Assembly (NCBI RefSeq): GCF_000745775.1
Contig: NZ_JQJY01000001.1
Span: 806,001-870,000 of the forward strand
DNA length: 64,000 nucleotides
Origin: Flavobacterium sp. ASV13
GTDB lineage: Bacteria; Bacteroidota; Bacteroidia; Flavobacteriales; Flavobacteriaceae
Direction of reading: 5' to 3'
Numbering within the stretch: the first letter of the stretch is position 1; every line of letters starts with the position of its first letter. A model generated the notes under the pieces. The model searched no databases. It worked only from the letters and a program-made list of their open reading frames with translations, and was not told where the DNA came from. Both the position numbers and the translations under genes were made by a program. This document shows, piece after piece, positions 36,190 to 44,254 of the stretch.

Positions 36190-36837
36190 TTAAATTTTGA
36201 ATAAAAAAACAAACGACAATAATTTGTTTAGAAATAAAGCCTGTTTAATTTTTTTAAGTCTGCTTAAAACAGCCTCGTTAAAAGGATGTCTAGGCGGTGT
36301 TTTTTGTTTTTCTTTTGGATCGTACAACATTCCGGTACAAAGGCACATTTTGTTTTCTTTGCTTTGTAAAATAGGAAAGTTAGTGCAGGTTTTACAACCA
36401 GCCCAGAAACTTGGATCGGTTGTCAATTCTGAGAAAGGAACTGGTTTGTAACCTAAATCAGAATTGATTTTCATTACAGCCAAACCAGTTGTAATTCCAA
36501 ATATTTTAGCATCTGGATATCTCTGTAAAGAATAATCAAAAACTTTAGATTTTATTTTTTTTGCCAATCCTAAACTTCTATAGTCAGGATGTACAATTAA
36601 CCCCGAATGTGCCACGAATTTTCCGTGCTGCCAGCTTTCGATATAACAAAAACCTGCAAATTTCCCGTCTGCCAGAGCAATCATCGCATCACCATTCGAC
36701 ATTTTTTTCTGAATATACTCAGGAGTTCTTTTAGCAATCCCCGTACCTCTTAACAAGGCAGATGATTCTATCGTATCGCAGATTTCTTGTGCGAATTTGA
36801 AGTGTTCTTCCTGGGTAACAACAATAGAGATCTTCAT
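36190..36837 (-). CDS. GNAT acyltransferase, candidate glutamate N-acyltransferase
   Basis: First structural gene of the arginine operon. The 215 residues contain a GNAT core with acyl-CoA motif VHPDYRSLGLAKKIKSKVFD and a C-terminal segment with four Cys (AGCKTC...CLCTGML), which may bind a metal. No argA or argJ gene occurs elsewhere in the operon, and this position supplies the missing first step, glutamate to N-acetyl- or N-succinylglutamate. The tail after about residue 175 is basic and then hydrophobic (FLNKLLSFVFLFKI), unusual for a soluble GNAT. The function is inferred from context. Confidence 0.85.
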   Translation of the reverse strand: MKISIVVTQEEHFKFAQEICDTIESSALLRGTGIAKRTPEYIQKKMSNGDAMIALADGKFAGFCYIESWQHGKFVAHSGLIVHPDYRSLGLAKKIKSKVFDYSLQRYPDAKIFGITTGLAVMKINSDLGYKPVPFSELTTDPSFWAGCKTCTNFPILQSKENKMCLCTGMLYDPKEKQKTPPRHPFNEAVLSRLKKIKQALFLNKLLSFVFLFKI

Positions 36838-37161
36838 TTCAATAATTGAAGTTAGAGTTAAAAATTAAAGCATATTGTTTAGCTTGAAATCCAGAATTGA
36901 ATCCAATAAAATTAAGCAAAATAGAAGTAACATTCTCAAAATCAAAAGCTTGATCAAGAAAATTTACAAAATAATAAATACTTTTAGGATATGTTTGTCC
37001 AATGGACAAATTATGTGATTTCAAAATGAAAAATGGATATGAATAAATATACGGCTATAAAACTCAGTGAACACTATAGAGATAGCGTCCGTACTTCGGG
37101 AGAAGTAATCGGTGAGTTTGTCCGTGACAAAGAAGTTATATGTAAACTTATTTTATTCATC
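36838..37161 (-). promoter_or_regulatory. Long structured leader of the arg/pro operon
   Basis: About 320 bases separate the predicted start site from the first gene. On the minus strand the transcript would begin with ATGAATAAA (37160-37152), which pairs perfectly with TTTATTCAT (37047-37039). Inside this nine-pair closing stem are hairpins TTTGTC-ACG-GACAAA (37131-37117), TACTTC-TCCC-GAAGTA (37107-37092) and CTAT-CTCT-ATAG (37085-37074). Further down, TTTGTCCATTGGACAAA (37010-36994) is a perfect 17-base palindrome. The layout suits attenuation or ligand control of arginine synthesis, but the mechanism is inference. Confidence 0.6.
37074..37160 (-). CDS. Possible 28-residue leader peptide of the arg operon
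   Basis: An ATG at 37160 lies within a base or two of the predicted transcription start, so it would be read from a leaderless mRNA. The peptide begins MNKISLHITSLSRTNSPITS and ends PEVRTLSL before TAG. Both arginine codons are CGG, which should be rare in this AT-rich genome. That is the pattern expected of an amino-acid-sensing leader. The frame spans the nested hairpins. It could equally be chance within a structured RNA. Confidence 0.35.
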   Translation of the reverse strand: MNKISLHITSLSRTNSPITSPEVRTLSL

Positions 37162-37165
37162 GGTG

Positions 37166-37199
37166 CAAAAGTACATTAATTTTTTATTTAGAAAACAAA
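37166..37199 (-). promoter_or_regulatory. Promoter of the arg/pro operon
   Basis: The minus strand carries TACTTTTGC (-7, 37173-37165) and TTTG (-33, 37199-37196) separated by 22 bases. The predicted start is near 37161. Confidence 0.7.
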
Positions 37200-37249
37200 A
37201 AATCAAAATTCTAACATTTTTTTTACGTTTTGTGAATATACAGAAAAAC

Positions 37250-37283
37250 AAAACCCGATAGTTACTGATAACTATCGGGTTTT
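37250..37283 (-). terminator. Terminator after the M1 peptidase gene
   Basis: A fifteen-pair perfect stem AAAACCCGATAGTTA/TAACTATCGGGTTTT with loop CTGA, 33 bases after the stop. It separates the peptidase from the arg operon promoter. Confidence 0.9.
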
Positions 37284-37316
37284 AAATAATTTAAAATATT
37301 TAAAATATTTACTTTT

Positions 37317-39584
37317 TTAATTTTTAGTAAAAGGAATTACTTTTCCATCAGATAAAATCATATCAACAGTAGTTTTAGCTTCGTTAAATTTAAACTTCAC
37401 ACCTGCTCTTTTTGATTCAAATGTATCTTTTTCTCCGGCTACAGCTTTCACAGAGAATTTCGGATAATTAGTCAACTCTGCATATAAAGCACTGTTTTTC
37501 TCTGTAAACTCAATTTTTATAGGCGCTTTAGATGTAGAATAATTTCCTAAATAACCATCTAAAATAACATCTTGTTCTACTTTGCCTTTTCCTGCAGTCC
37601 AAACATTATTTGATTCATTGAAATCAGGAAACGCATGATCCGGATCTAATGTAATACTCTCTATTTCTTCAGTAGAATTATGTTTGAAAGACCAGTCATT
37701 ATTGCGTTGCCAAATTTCTACAGGCAAATTAACTCTGGTTACTTTGCCACTTTTTGTTTTAACATCTAAAACAATTGGCATTGGCATTTTTTCAAAATTT
37801 TCTACCGTAATAATTACACCTTTTGCAGGATCATTTTTTATGTATTTAATCGAATTTATACCTTGGTCAAATCTCCAATTATTTACGTACCAACTTCTCC
37901 AAAACCAACTTAAATCTTCACCTGCAACATTTTCCATTGACCTGAAAAAATCATCTGGCTGAGGATGTTTAAAAGCCCAACGTTGAATATAAGTTCTAAA
38001 AGCAGTATCAAAACGTTCTTTTCCTAAAACTTGCTCTCTTAAAAGAATCAAACCTGCACTTGGTTTAAAATAACACAACATACCAATATTTGCTTCCTTC
38101 ATATTATCAGGAGAACTCATAATAGTTTCTAGATCCGGACGTGTAAAAGATTCTGCCTCTTCATGCAAATCTGTTGGTTTTTCTTTGTATTCGCCATTAT
38201 TGAATGCTGCTGTACTCAATGAATTAATAAAAGTATTAAATCCTTCATCCATCCAAGCGAATAATCTCTCATTTGAACCAACAATCATTGGAAACCAAAT
38301 ATGACCAAATTCGTGGTCTGTAACTCCCCATAAATCTTGTCCTTTTGATTTCCATCCACAGAAAACAATTCCAGGATATTCCATTCCTCCTTCGTTTCCT
38401 GCCACATTTGTAGCAACTGGATAAGGATACTCAAACCATTGTTTTGAATAATGCTCAATTGCTCCTTTTACATATTCACTTGAGCGTCCGTAAGCATCAT
38501 TTCCATTACTTTCAACAGGATAAGCTGATAATGCCAAAGCCTTTTTACCGCTTGGCAAATTGATTTTTGCTCCATCAAGAATAAAAGCTGGAGATGAAGC
38601 CCAAGAAAAATCACGAGCATTTTTGATTTTATAATGCCATGTTTTCTCTGTTCCTGCATTTGTTTTTGCTGTCGAATTTACTTCATCGGCAGTACGGATC
38701 ATAACCGTTTTATCGCTTTGAGAAGCGTCTTTGTAACGTTTTAATTGTTCAACAGAAAAAACCTCCTGACCATTTATCAATTCACCAGAAGCGACAACAT
38801 AATGATTTCCAGGAACGGTAAGTTTTACATCAAAATCTCCATATTCTAAATAAAACTCAGAAGCTCCTAAATATGGCGCTGTATTCCAGCCACGTACATC
38901 ATCATACACACACATACGTGGGTACCACTGCGCGATTGTGAAGATTTTTCCGTTTTTAGTTTCTAAAACACCCATTCTGTCTGATCCTTCAAAAGGAGCA
39001 ATGAAAGAGAATTCGATTTTGATTTTTACAGAACCTCCTTTTGCAGCCAATTCCTGAGGAAGAAAAATTTGCATTCTGGTATCTGTAACAATATATTTTG
39101 CCTCAACTTCTACCGCATTTTTTCCTGAAGAAACTACTTTTACAGATTTAATTTTATTTCCTCCTTCAAAAACCTGTCCTTGGGCTCCGTTACGGCTTCC
39201 AGACAAAGGCACAACAGCATTTCCTCTAGAATCTTCTTTAAATAAATTCTGATCTAAATTCAACCAAAGAAATCCTAATTTATCAGGACTATTGTTCGTA
39301 TATGTAATTTGATCTGTACCTACAATTTCATTTGTTGTAGCATTTAATTTTGCCGTTATCTGGTAATCGGCTCTGTTTTGCCAATATTCTACGCCAGGCT
39401 GACCACTGGCTGTGCGTGTAGATGTTCCGTTTTTAGTGTAAAAATGCGGGGCAAAGGCATCATGGTAATTATAATTATTTACTGGATTTGTTGCTGTCCC
39501 TGAAGGTGTTTGTTGCGCCCAGGAACAAGAAATCCCAAAAAATAAAGCCGCGGTTAAAATGGCTTTTGCAGATTGCTTCTTCAT
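37317..39584 (-). CDS. Secreted M1-family metallopeptidase
   Basis: Zinc aminopeptidase, probably periplasmic, 755 residues from MKKQSAKA. A signal peptide ends near CSWAQ. The N-terminal beta domain spans about 50-330. The gluzincin catalytic site HEFGH (H424, H428) has its third ligand E447 in the motif WMDEGFNTF, 18 residues after H428, and GGMEYPG provides the substrate-binding G-x-M-E-N-like motif. The C-terminal part, after about residue 640, is a beta domain. An upstream in-frame start at 39608 would spoil the signal peptide. The physiological substrate is unknown. Confidence 0.93.
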   Translation of the reverse strand: MKKQSAKAILTAALFFGISCSWAQQTPSGTATNPVNNYNYHDAFAPHFYTKNGTSTRTASGQPGVEYWQNRADYQITAKLNATTNEIVGTDQITYTNNSPDKLGFLWLNLDQNLFKEDSRGNAVVPLSGSRNGAQGQVFEGGNKIKSVKVVSSGKNAVEVEAKYIVTDTRMQIFLPQELAAKGGSVKIKIEFSFIAPFEGSDRMGVLETKNGKIFTIAQWYPRMCVYDDVRGWNTAPYLGASEFYLEYGDFDVKLTVPGNHYVVASGELINGQEVFSVEQLKRYKDASQSDKTVMIRTADEVNSTAKTNAGTEKTWHYKIKNARDFSWASSPAFILDGAKINLPSGKKALALSAYPVESNGNDAYGRSSEYVKGAIEHYSKQWFEYPYPVATNVAGNEGGMEYPGIVFCGWKSKGQDLWGVTDHEFGHIWFPMIVGSNERLFAWMDEGFNTFINSLSTAAFNNGEYKEKPTDLHEEAESFTRPDLETIMSSPDNMKEANIGMLCYFKPSAGLILLREQVLGKERFDTAFRTYIQRWAFKHPQPDDFFRSMENVAGEDLSWFWRSWYVNNWRFDQGINSIKYIKNDPAKGVIITVENFEKMPMPIVLDVKTKSGKVTRVNLPVEIWQRNNDWSFKHNSTEEIESITLDPDHAFPDFNESNNVWTAGKGKVEQDVILDGYLGNYSTSKAPIKIEFTEKNSALYAELTNYPKFSVKAVAGEKDTFESKRAGVKFKFNEAKTTVDMILSDGKVIPFTKN

Positions 39585-39770
39585 ATTTTTTAGCTGTTTA
39601 TGTAGCAAATTAATGAAAAAAAAAGCTATTTACAGAGAAATAATCAAGCTTAAATTTAATTTTAGCAAAATTTTATAAATAAAATAAATTGAGCGATTTT
39701 CCTTAAAAAATAAAAATTATTCAAATACCTTTACATTTACATAAAAATCAATCTTTTCAATTCTACTATT

Positions 39771-40622
39771 TTGACGACAACTATATCAAATTCAATATTA
39801 ACAGCTTCAATTAAGCATGCCGGAGCCGAATTATTTTCATTAAAAAACAATCAAAACAAGGAATATATCTGGGAAGGAAACCCTGATTTTTGGGGCAAAC
39901 ACTCACCTGTCCTTTTCCCTATTGTCGGCACCTTGAAAAACAACTCTTATACAATTAATGAAAATGAATATCATTTGCCAAGACATGGTTTTGCAAGAGA
40001 TATGGAATTTGAATTAATTGAAAAAACAGGAAATAGTGCTGTTTTTTCTTTAAAATCAAATACTGATACCTTAGAAAAATATCCGTTTGAATTCGAATTA
40101 CAGCTTATTTACACATTAGAAAACACTTCTCTAAAAATCGAATATATTGTAATTAATCAAGGAGATACCAAAATGCCTTTTTCAATCGGGGCTCATCCTG
40201 CAATTTCGCTTCCTGAAAATTTTGAAAACTATTCTTTTAAATTTGAAAAAGAAGAACCTTTAAAATATAATCTTCTTGAAAATGACTTGATTTCAAATAA
40301 AACCGAAAATTTAAAAACAACCGAAAATTTAGTACCGTTGAATTATAAACTTTTCGAAAATGATGCGCTTGTTTTTAAAACGCTAGAATCAAATTCGTTG
40401 ACTATTCTTGAAAATTCGAAACCTTATATACAAGTAGATTTTGAAGATTTTCCAAGTTTAGGAATCTGGACCAAAGATCAAGCACCATTTGTATGCATTG
40501 AACCTTGGTTTGGCTACTCTGATACTGCAAATAATTCTGGCGATTTATTTAAAAAAGAAGGAATTATTGTTTTAGACGATGATCAAACTTTTCATTCTCA
40601 ATTTAGTATTAAAATCTTATAA
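39771..40622 (+). CDS. Aldose 1-epimerase family protein (LacX type)
   Basis: A 283-residue galactose-mutarotase-fold protein. The family blocks YIWEGNPDFWGKHSPVLFPIVGTLKNN, RHGFARDMEFEL, IGAHPAI and CIEPWFGYSD are clear. They place it in the LacX-like branch, whose sugar substrate is not established. The frame starts with TTG at 39771. No ATG lies before the first conserved residues, so TTG is the probable start. A GNAT gene follows six bases downstream and is likely co-transcribed. Confidence 0.88.
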   Translation: MTTTISNSILTASIKHAGAELFSLKNNQNKEYIWEGNPDFWGKHSPVLFPIVGTLKNNSYTINENEYHLPRHGFARDMEFELIEKTGNSAVFSLKSNTDTLEKYPFEFELQLIYTLENTSLKIEYIVINQGDTKMPFSIGAHPAISLPENFENYSFKFEKEEPLKYNLLENDLISNKTENLKTTENLVPLNYKLFENDALVFKTLESNSLTILENSKPYIQVDFEDFPSLGIWTKDQAPFVCIEPWFGYSDTANNSGDLFKKEGIIVLDDDQTFHSQFSIKIL

Positions 40623-40627
40623 ATAAA

Positions 40628-41176
40628 ATGTTAGAATTTAACTTTCATCCATTTCCAATAATTGAAACCGATCGCTTGCTTTTGAGAAGAATAACAAACG
40701 ATGATGTCAATGAAGTTTTTGAATTGCGTTCGAATCCAGAAACTATGAAATATATTCCTCGACCATTGGTTAAAAACAATGAAGACGCATTGGCACATAT
40801 TGCCATGATTGATGAAAAAATCGAAACAAACATTGGCATAAATTGGGGAATTACATTAAAAGGAGACGCAAAACTTCTGGGAATTATTGGCTATTACAGA
40901 ATGCAGCCTGAAAATTACCGTGCCGAGATTGGCTATATGCTTTTACCTGAATTTCATGGTAAAGGAATCATACCTGAAGCCGTAAATCGATTAATAGCTT
41001 ACGGTTTTAACGATATGAAACTGCATTCAATTGAAGCAGTTATAGATCCTGAAAATCAAGCTTCAGAAAAAGTCCTGCAAAAATGCGGTTTTGTTAAAGA
41101 AGCGCATTTCAAAGAATCCGAATTTTATGAAGGGCGATTTTTAGACAAAGTAATTTACTCATTATTAGAGCGATAG
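40628..41176 (+). CDS. RimJ/RimL-type GNAT acetyltransferase
   Basis: A 182-residue acetyltransferase. The start FHPFPIIETDRLLLRRITNDDVNEVFELRSNPE and the core IGYMLLPEFHGKGIIPEAVNRLIAYGF are typical of the branch that acetylates ribosomal-protein N-termini, and also of detoxifying enzymes. The motif B region is NQASEKVLQKCGFVKEA. The specific substrate cannot be read from sequence. It lies six bases after the epimerase-like gene. Confidence 0.9.
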   Translation: MLEFNFHPFPIIETDRLLLRRITNDDVNEVFELRSNPETMKYIPRPLVKNNEDALAHIAMIDEKIETNIGINWGITLKGDAKLLGIIGYYRMQPENYRAEIGYMLLPEFHGKGIIPEAVNRLIAYGFNDMKLHSIEAVIDPENQASEKVLQKCGFVKEAHFKESEFYEGRFLDKVIYSLLER

Positions 41177-41251
41177 AATTTGTTAATTTCTGACAAAAAA
41201 ATAATATTTGTTAAAACATATATTATTAATGTCCAAAATGAGTTTATACGT

Positions 41252-41260
41252 TATATTTGC
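41252..41260 (+). promoter_or_regulatory. -7 element for the DUF3575 gene
   Basis: TATATTTGC is an ideal box. It predicts a start near 41266 and a 39-base untranslated leader. Confidence 0.55.
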
Positions 41261-41304
41261 ACGCGAAATTAACCACTTAATCTATTTCGCTCAAAAACAT
41301 TTTT

Positions 41305-41865
41305 ATGAAAAAATTATTAATATTCGCCATTTTCTTCTTTTCAATTCAATCACACAGTCAAACTTTTATCAAATTTAATGGAGCTACAGCACTTTTAGCT
41401 GTTCCAAATGTTGGTATCGAAACCAGTATTGGAGAAAAGACAACTTTTAGTTTTGATGTGATGGCATCTTTCTGGAAATCATTTAACGGACACAATCCAA
41501 TGGAATTTTATACTTTCACTCCTGAAGTTCGTTATCATTTTAAAGAAAAATATAATGGGTTTTATGTTGGAGGTCATGCTGGACCAGATATTTATAGAAT
41601 TCAAAAATGGAATTACTGGGATAGTAATTATTATGAAAAAGGTTTTGGGTATCGTTTAGGTGTTACTGTTGGTTACAATATCAAATTAAGTGATAAATTT
41701 TTACTCGATGTTTTTGTTGGTGGTGGATGGCATCAAGGCTTTTATCATGGTCTATACAATGACGGAACACCAGGTAGATATCCTGAAGACCATGCTACAG
41801 AATACAACAAAAGTGGAGAGTGGATGCCATATAGAGGAGGCATAATGATTTCTTACAAATTATAA
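41305..41865 (+). CDS. DUF3575-like outer-membrane beta-barrel protein
   Basis: A 186-residue protein with a signal peptide ([16 protein letters not shown], cut near residue 18) and a small barrel of alternating strands. Examples are [25 protein letters not shown] and [26 protein letters not shown], the DUF3575 pattern. It ends [11 protein letters not shown] with a terminal hydrophobic residue. The function is unknown. Its last six bases overlap the end of the convergent VF530 gene, so no terminator lies between them. Confidence 0.8.
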   Translation: MKKLLIFAIFFFSIQSHSQTFIKFNGATALLAVPNVGIETSIGEKTTFSFDVMASFWKSFNGHNPMEFYTFTPEVRYHFKEKYNGFYVGGHAGPDIYRIQKWNYWDSNYYEKGFGYRLGVTVGYNIKLSDKFLLDVFVGGGWHQGFYHGLYNDGTPGRYPEDHATEYNKSGEWMPYRGGIMISYKL

Positions 41866-42090
41866 ATTTTCAAATTTATTTAAAGATTTCACATATAAAT
41901 CTTCCACTTTTTTACGGGCCCAATCTGTCTTTCTCAAAAAAGTAAGCGATGATTTAATACTTGGATTTGAAATAAAACATTTTATCGGAATTAATTCTCC
42001 TAAAGTATCAAAACCATAAAAATCAACTAAAGTCTCGACAATTTTCTGAAGTGTAATTCCGTGTAAAGGATCTTTTGATTTATTTTCCAT
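41860..42090 (-). CDS. VF530 family DNA-binding protein (DUF2132)
   Basis: A 76-residue protein with the full VF530 pattern: [60 protein letters not shown]. The structural family folds as a small helical domain reported to bind DNA, but its role is not known. Its stop region overlaps the stop of the convergent outer-membrane gene by six bases. Its promoter lies just after the terminator at 42116-42146. Confidence 0.9.
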   Translation of the reverse strand: MENKSKDPLHGITLQKIVETLVDFYGFDTLGELIPIKCFISNPSIKSSLTFLRKTDWARKKVEDLYVKSLNKFENL

Positions 42091-42115
42091 TTTTATACTT
42101 TTTAAATTATATAAA

Positions 42116-42146
42116 AAAGACCGTACTATAAAAAAGTACGGTCTTT
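42116..42146 (-). terminator. Terminator after the outer-membrane protein gene
   Basis: Twelve-pair perfect arms AAAGACCGTACT/AGTACGGTCTTT with an A-rich loop. A U run follows on the minus strand, about 50 bases after the stop at 42199. Confidence 0.85.
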
Positions 42147-42198
42147 CTTTTTTTGCAAAATTACAAAATAGAATTTGACATTAATCAAATAATGAATA

Positions 42199-42855
42199 TT
42201 AGAATAAGAATTTAAATCCTACTGAAATTGGAGAAGTCAAATTTGGATTGCTGCCACCTAACGCAGTATTATAAAATGGATCTACATTAGCTACATGAGC
42301 TAAACCAAAATTTGTAACAGTCGTTTTTTCTCCTGTCTTAGGATCAAGTGTTGTAGAGGTAAAATTTGCTAAATCATAAGAAAACTCAACAGAGAAATTC
42401 TTTGTAACAAAATAATCAAATCCACCTGAAAGAGATAAACCAACCTGATTTACTTTTAATTCACTCTCCTTTTCTTTTCCTGTAATAACTGGCAAGGCTA
42501 ATTGTCCAAAGAAATAAAGTGAGCCCGCAACATTCCAATACTTTCTTGCTAATGGCTGAATAACAATTAAATCTGTATTCCCTAATGTTTTAAAATCCGG
42601 ACTGATATTATCATAACCTTCTGATTTAATGTTTATATAACCAATTCCCGCCCCAACTGCTACAGACGGGGTAACAAATGTTCCTACAATTGGAATTACA
42701 GATAGATTGGTACCTTTTACTTCTCCTGTTTTTGTTTGTTGATAGCCAAATTGAGAAGTTGCAAACCATGTACCTTTTAAACCTTGATTTGAATCTTGAG
42801 CTTGAACTGCAAATCCAAAAAATGCAATACTAACTAGTGTAAAAATCTTTTTCAT
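42199..42855 (-). CDS. Small outer-membrane beta-barrel protein
   Basis: A 218-residue protein with signal peptide MKKIFTLVSIAFFGFAVQAQ. Alternating strands with aromatic girdles follow (GTWFATSQFGYQQTKTG, SLYFFGQLALPVITG, GLSLSGGFDYFVTKNFSVEFSYDLANF), and the final strand SVGFKFLF ends in Phe. This is the pattern of an eight-strand OmpW/OmpX-like barrel common in Flavobacterium. The function is unknown. A perfect -7 box TAAGTTTG precedes it at 42882-42889. Confidence 0.82.
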   Translation of the reverse strand: MKKIFTLVSIAFFGFAVQAQDSNQGLKGTWFATSQFGYQQTKTGEVKGTNLSVIPIVGTFVTPSVAVGAGIGYINIKSEGYDNISPDFKTLGNTDLIVIQPLARKYWNVAGSLYFFGQLALPVITGKEKESELKVNQVGLSLSGGFDYFVTKNFSVEFSYDLANFTSTTLDPKTGEKTTVTNFGLAHVANVDPFYNTALGGSNPNLTSPISVGFKFLF

Positions 42856-42881
42856 TTTGAGTTTATTTTTAAATTATTAAA

Positions 42882-42889
42882 CAAACTTA
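42882..42889 (-). promoter_or_regulatory. -7 element for the small barrel gene
   Basis: The minus strand reads TAAGTTTG, matching TAnnTTTG. It predicts a start site near 42876 and a leader of about 20 bases. Confidence 0.5.
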
Positions 42890-42982
42890 GCTGTAAGCTT
42901 TTTCTTTAATACTGATTAAAATCATAGATTAAAAAAAATCTTTAATTATCTTATATCGCATTAAAATTTTTCAATTTTGTTT

Positions 42983-42991
42983 TACATTTGC
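42983..42991 (+). promoter_or_regulatory. -7 element for smpB, predicting a leaderless mRNA
   Basis: TACATTTGC ends five bases before the smpB ATG at 42996. The usual distance from the box to the start site puts transcription start at or within two bases of the ATG. Confidence 0.55.
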
Positions 42992-42995
42992 AGTT

Positions 42996-43451
42996 ATGAT
43001 AAAATCAGTTAACATACTAAATAAAAGAGCTCGATTTGATTATGAGATAATCGACACTTATACTGCAGGAATTGTTTTAACAGGTACCGAAATCAAATCT
43101 ATACGTCTGGGCAAAGCAAATATTACAGAGAGTTTTTGTGAATTCAGCGCTATGGAGCTTTTTGCAATCAATACTTATATTGAAGAATACTCGTTTGGAA
43201 ATCAATTCAATCATAAATCCAGAAGTGAAAGAAAATTACTTCTTAATAAAAAAGAATTAAAAACACTTCATAAAAGTGTTCAGGCAAAAGGACTTACTAT
43301 TGTTCCGTTGAAATTGTTTACCAACGAAAAAGGATTAGCCAAACTACAAATTGGCCTTTGCAAAGGAAAGAAAAACTACGACAAACGTGAATCTTTAAAA
43401 GAACAGTATACAAAACGAGATTTAGACAGAATCAAAAAAGCTTACAATTAA
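42996..43451 (+). CDS. smpB: SsrA-binding protein SmpB
   Basis: Partner of tmRNA in ribosome rescue by trans-translation. The 151 residues contain the oligonucleotide-binding barrel typical of Smp[36 protein letters not shown], then the KLLLNKKEL and [19 protein letters not shown] blocks. The basic tail [12 protein letters not shown] enters the mRNA channel. I searched the flanks for a tmRNA gene and did not find one. The gene appears to be transcribed alone, without a 5-prime leader. Confidence 0.97.
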   Translation: MIKSVNILNKRARFDYEIIDTYTAGIVLTGTEIKSIRLGKANITESFCEFSAMELFAINTYIEEYSFGNQFNHKSRSERKLLLNKKELKTLHKSVQAKGLTIVPLKLFTNEKGLAKLQIGLCKGKKNYDKRESLKEQYTKRDLDRIKKAYN

Positions 43452-43530
43452 TCAGCTTTAATTTTCTGAAAATGATGAGTTTATAAATATTTTATCGTTA
43501 TTTTTACTACAAACAATATAACCTTAAAAT

Positions 43531-44169
43531 ATGAAAAAGTACCTAGTTTTCTTAATCGCCGTACTGTCACTTTCTGGTTGTGGCAGTAATACTTCTATTG
43601 TAAACAGCTGGAGAGATCCAGACGTAACTGTTGCTCAGGAAGAATTTAAAAAAGTTTTAGTTGTTGCTTTGGTCAAGGACGAAGCTTCAAGAAGAATTAC
43701 TGAAAACAGAATTGCAGCAAGCAATCTGATTTTTAAAACTTCATATCAATATCTTAATGCAACATCGCAGCTAACTCAGGAGCAAAAATTAAAAATATTA
43801 CAGGATGAAAACTTTGATGGCGTTGTTACAATGCGTTTAGTAAGCAAAGAAAAAGAAACCAATTACGTACCTGGAACTTATACCGGAATGTATTACGGAG
43901 GATTTGACGGAATGTATACAGGAATGTACGGTTATGGCTTTGGCAACTGGTACGGAATGTATTCTCCAAATTTCTATGATCCCGGATATTATCAGGAAAC
44001 AACATCGTATATGGTTGAAACCAATATTTTTTCATTAAAACAAAATAAACTAATTTGGACAGGAACTACAGAGTCGCAATACGTTACTGATTTAGGTCAA
44101 ACTATTGATGCGATAATGCAAGCCGTAGTTAAGGAAATGAGAAAAGACGGTTCTTTACCTCCAAAATAA
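43531..44169 (+). CDS. DUF4136-like lipoprotein with Tyr/Gly/Met-rich loop
   Basis: A 212-residue protein with lipobox LSGC and lipid attachment at C17. The N-terminal half (VNSWRDPDVTVAQEEFKKVLVVALVKDEASRRITENRI) resembles DUF4136-type periplasmic lipoproteins. Residues of about 115-150 form a low-complexity loop of repeated YTGMY, YGGFDGM and GYGFGNWYGMY units. The last third, VETNIFSLKQNKLIWTGTTES, is the usual domain end. The function is unknown, and the aromatic loop may mediate adhesion or assembly (speculative). A terminator follows eight bases after the stop. Confidence 0.8.
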   Translation: MKKYLVFLIAVLSLSGCGSNTSIVNSWRDPDVTVAQEEFKKVLVVALVKDEASRRITENRIAASNLIFKTSYQYLNATSQLTQEQKLKILQDENFDGVVTMRLVSKEKETNYVPGTYTGMYYGGFDGMYTGMYGYGFGNWYGMYSPNFYDPGYYQETTSYMVETNIFSLKQNKLIWTGTTESQYVTDLGQTIDAIMQAVVKEMRKDGSLPPK

Positions 44170-44176
44170 AATATCG

Positions 44177-44205
44177 AAAAGCAGCTAATTAAAGCTGCTT
44201 TTTTT
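44177..44205 (+). terminator. Terminator after the DUF4136-like gene
   Basis: A ten-pair stem AAAAGCAGCT/AGCTGCTTTT with a short AT loop, followed by a T run. Confidence 0.85.
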
Positions 44206-44223
44206 TTCGCAAATAAAATTGAC

Positions 44224-44231
44224 TAATTTTG
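44224..44231 (+). promoter_or_regulatory. -7 element for the XRE/Fic-like gene
   Basis: TAATTTTG fits the box. It lies inside the longest frame (from 44219), which makes the ATG at 44255 the right start. Confidence 0.5.
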
Positions 44232-44254
44232 TCAAGACCAAAATTTTCATTAAA

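Noticed and set aside
37092..37131. Guanidine-II (mini-ykkC) riboswitch, suggested by two ACGG motifs on the minus strand
   Set aside because: The ACGG sequences are not tetraloops closed by stems: the first sits as ACG plus the first stem base, and the second is unpaired. The downstream genes are also not guanidine-related.
37033..37179. A 48-codon plus-strand frame beginning MDMNKYTAIKLSEHYRDS, antisense to the arg leader
   Set aside because: It exists because the region is highly self-complementary. The better promoter points the other way, and no family was recognised. It remains a weak alternative to the minus-strand leader.
42856..43530. A tmRNA gene next to smpB
   Set aside because: No tRNA-like ends or tag-peptide reading frame was seen on either strand in the flanks.
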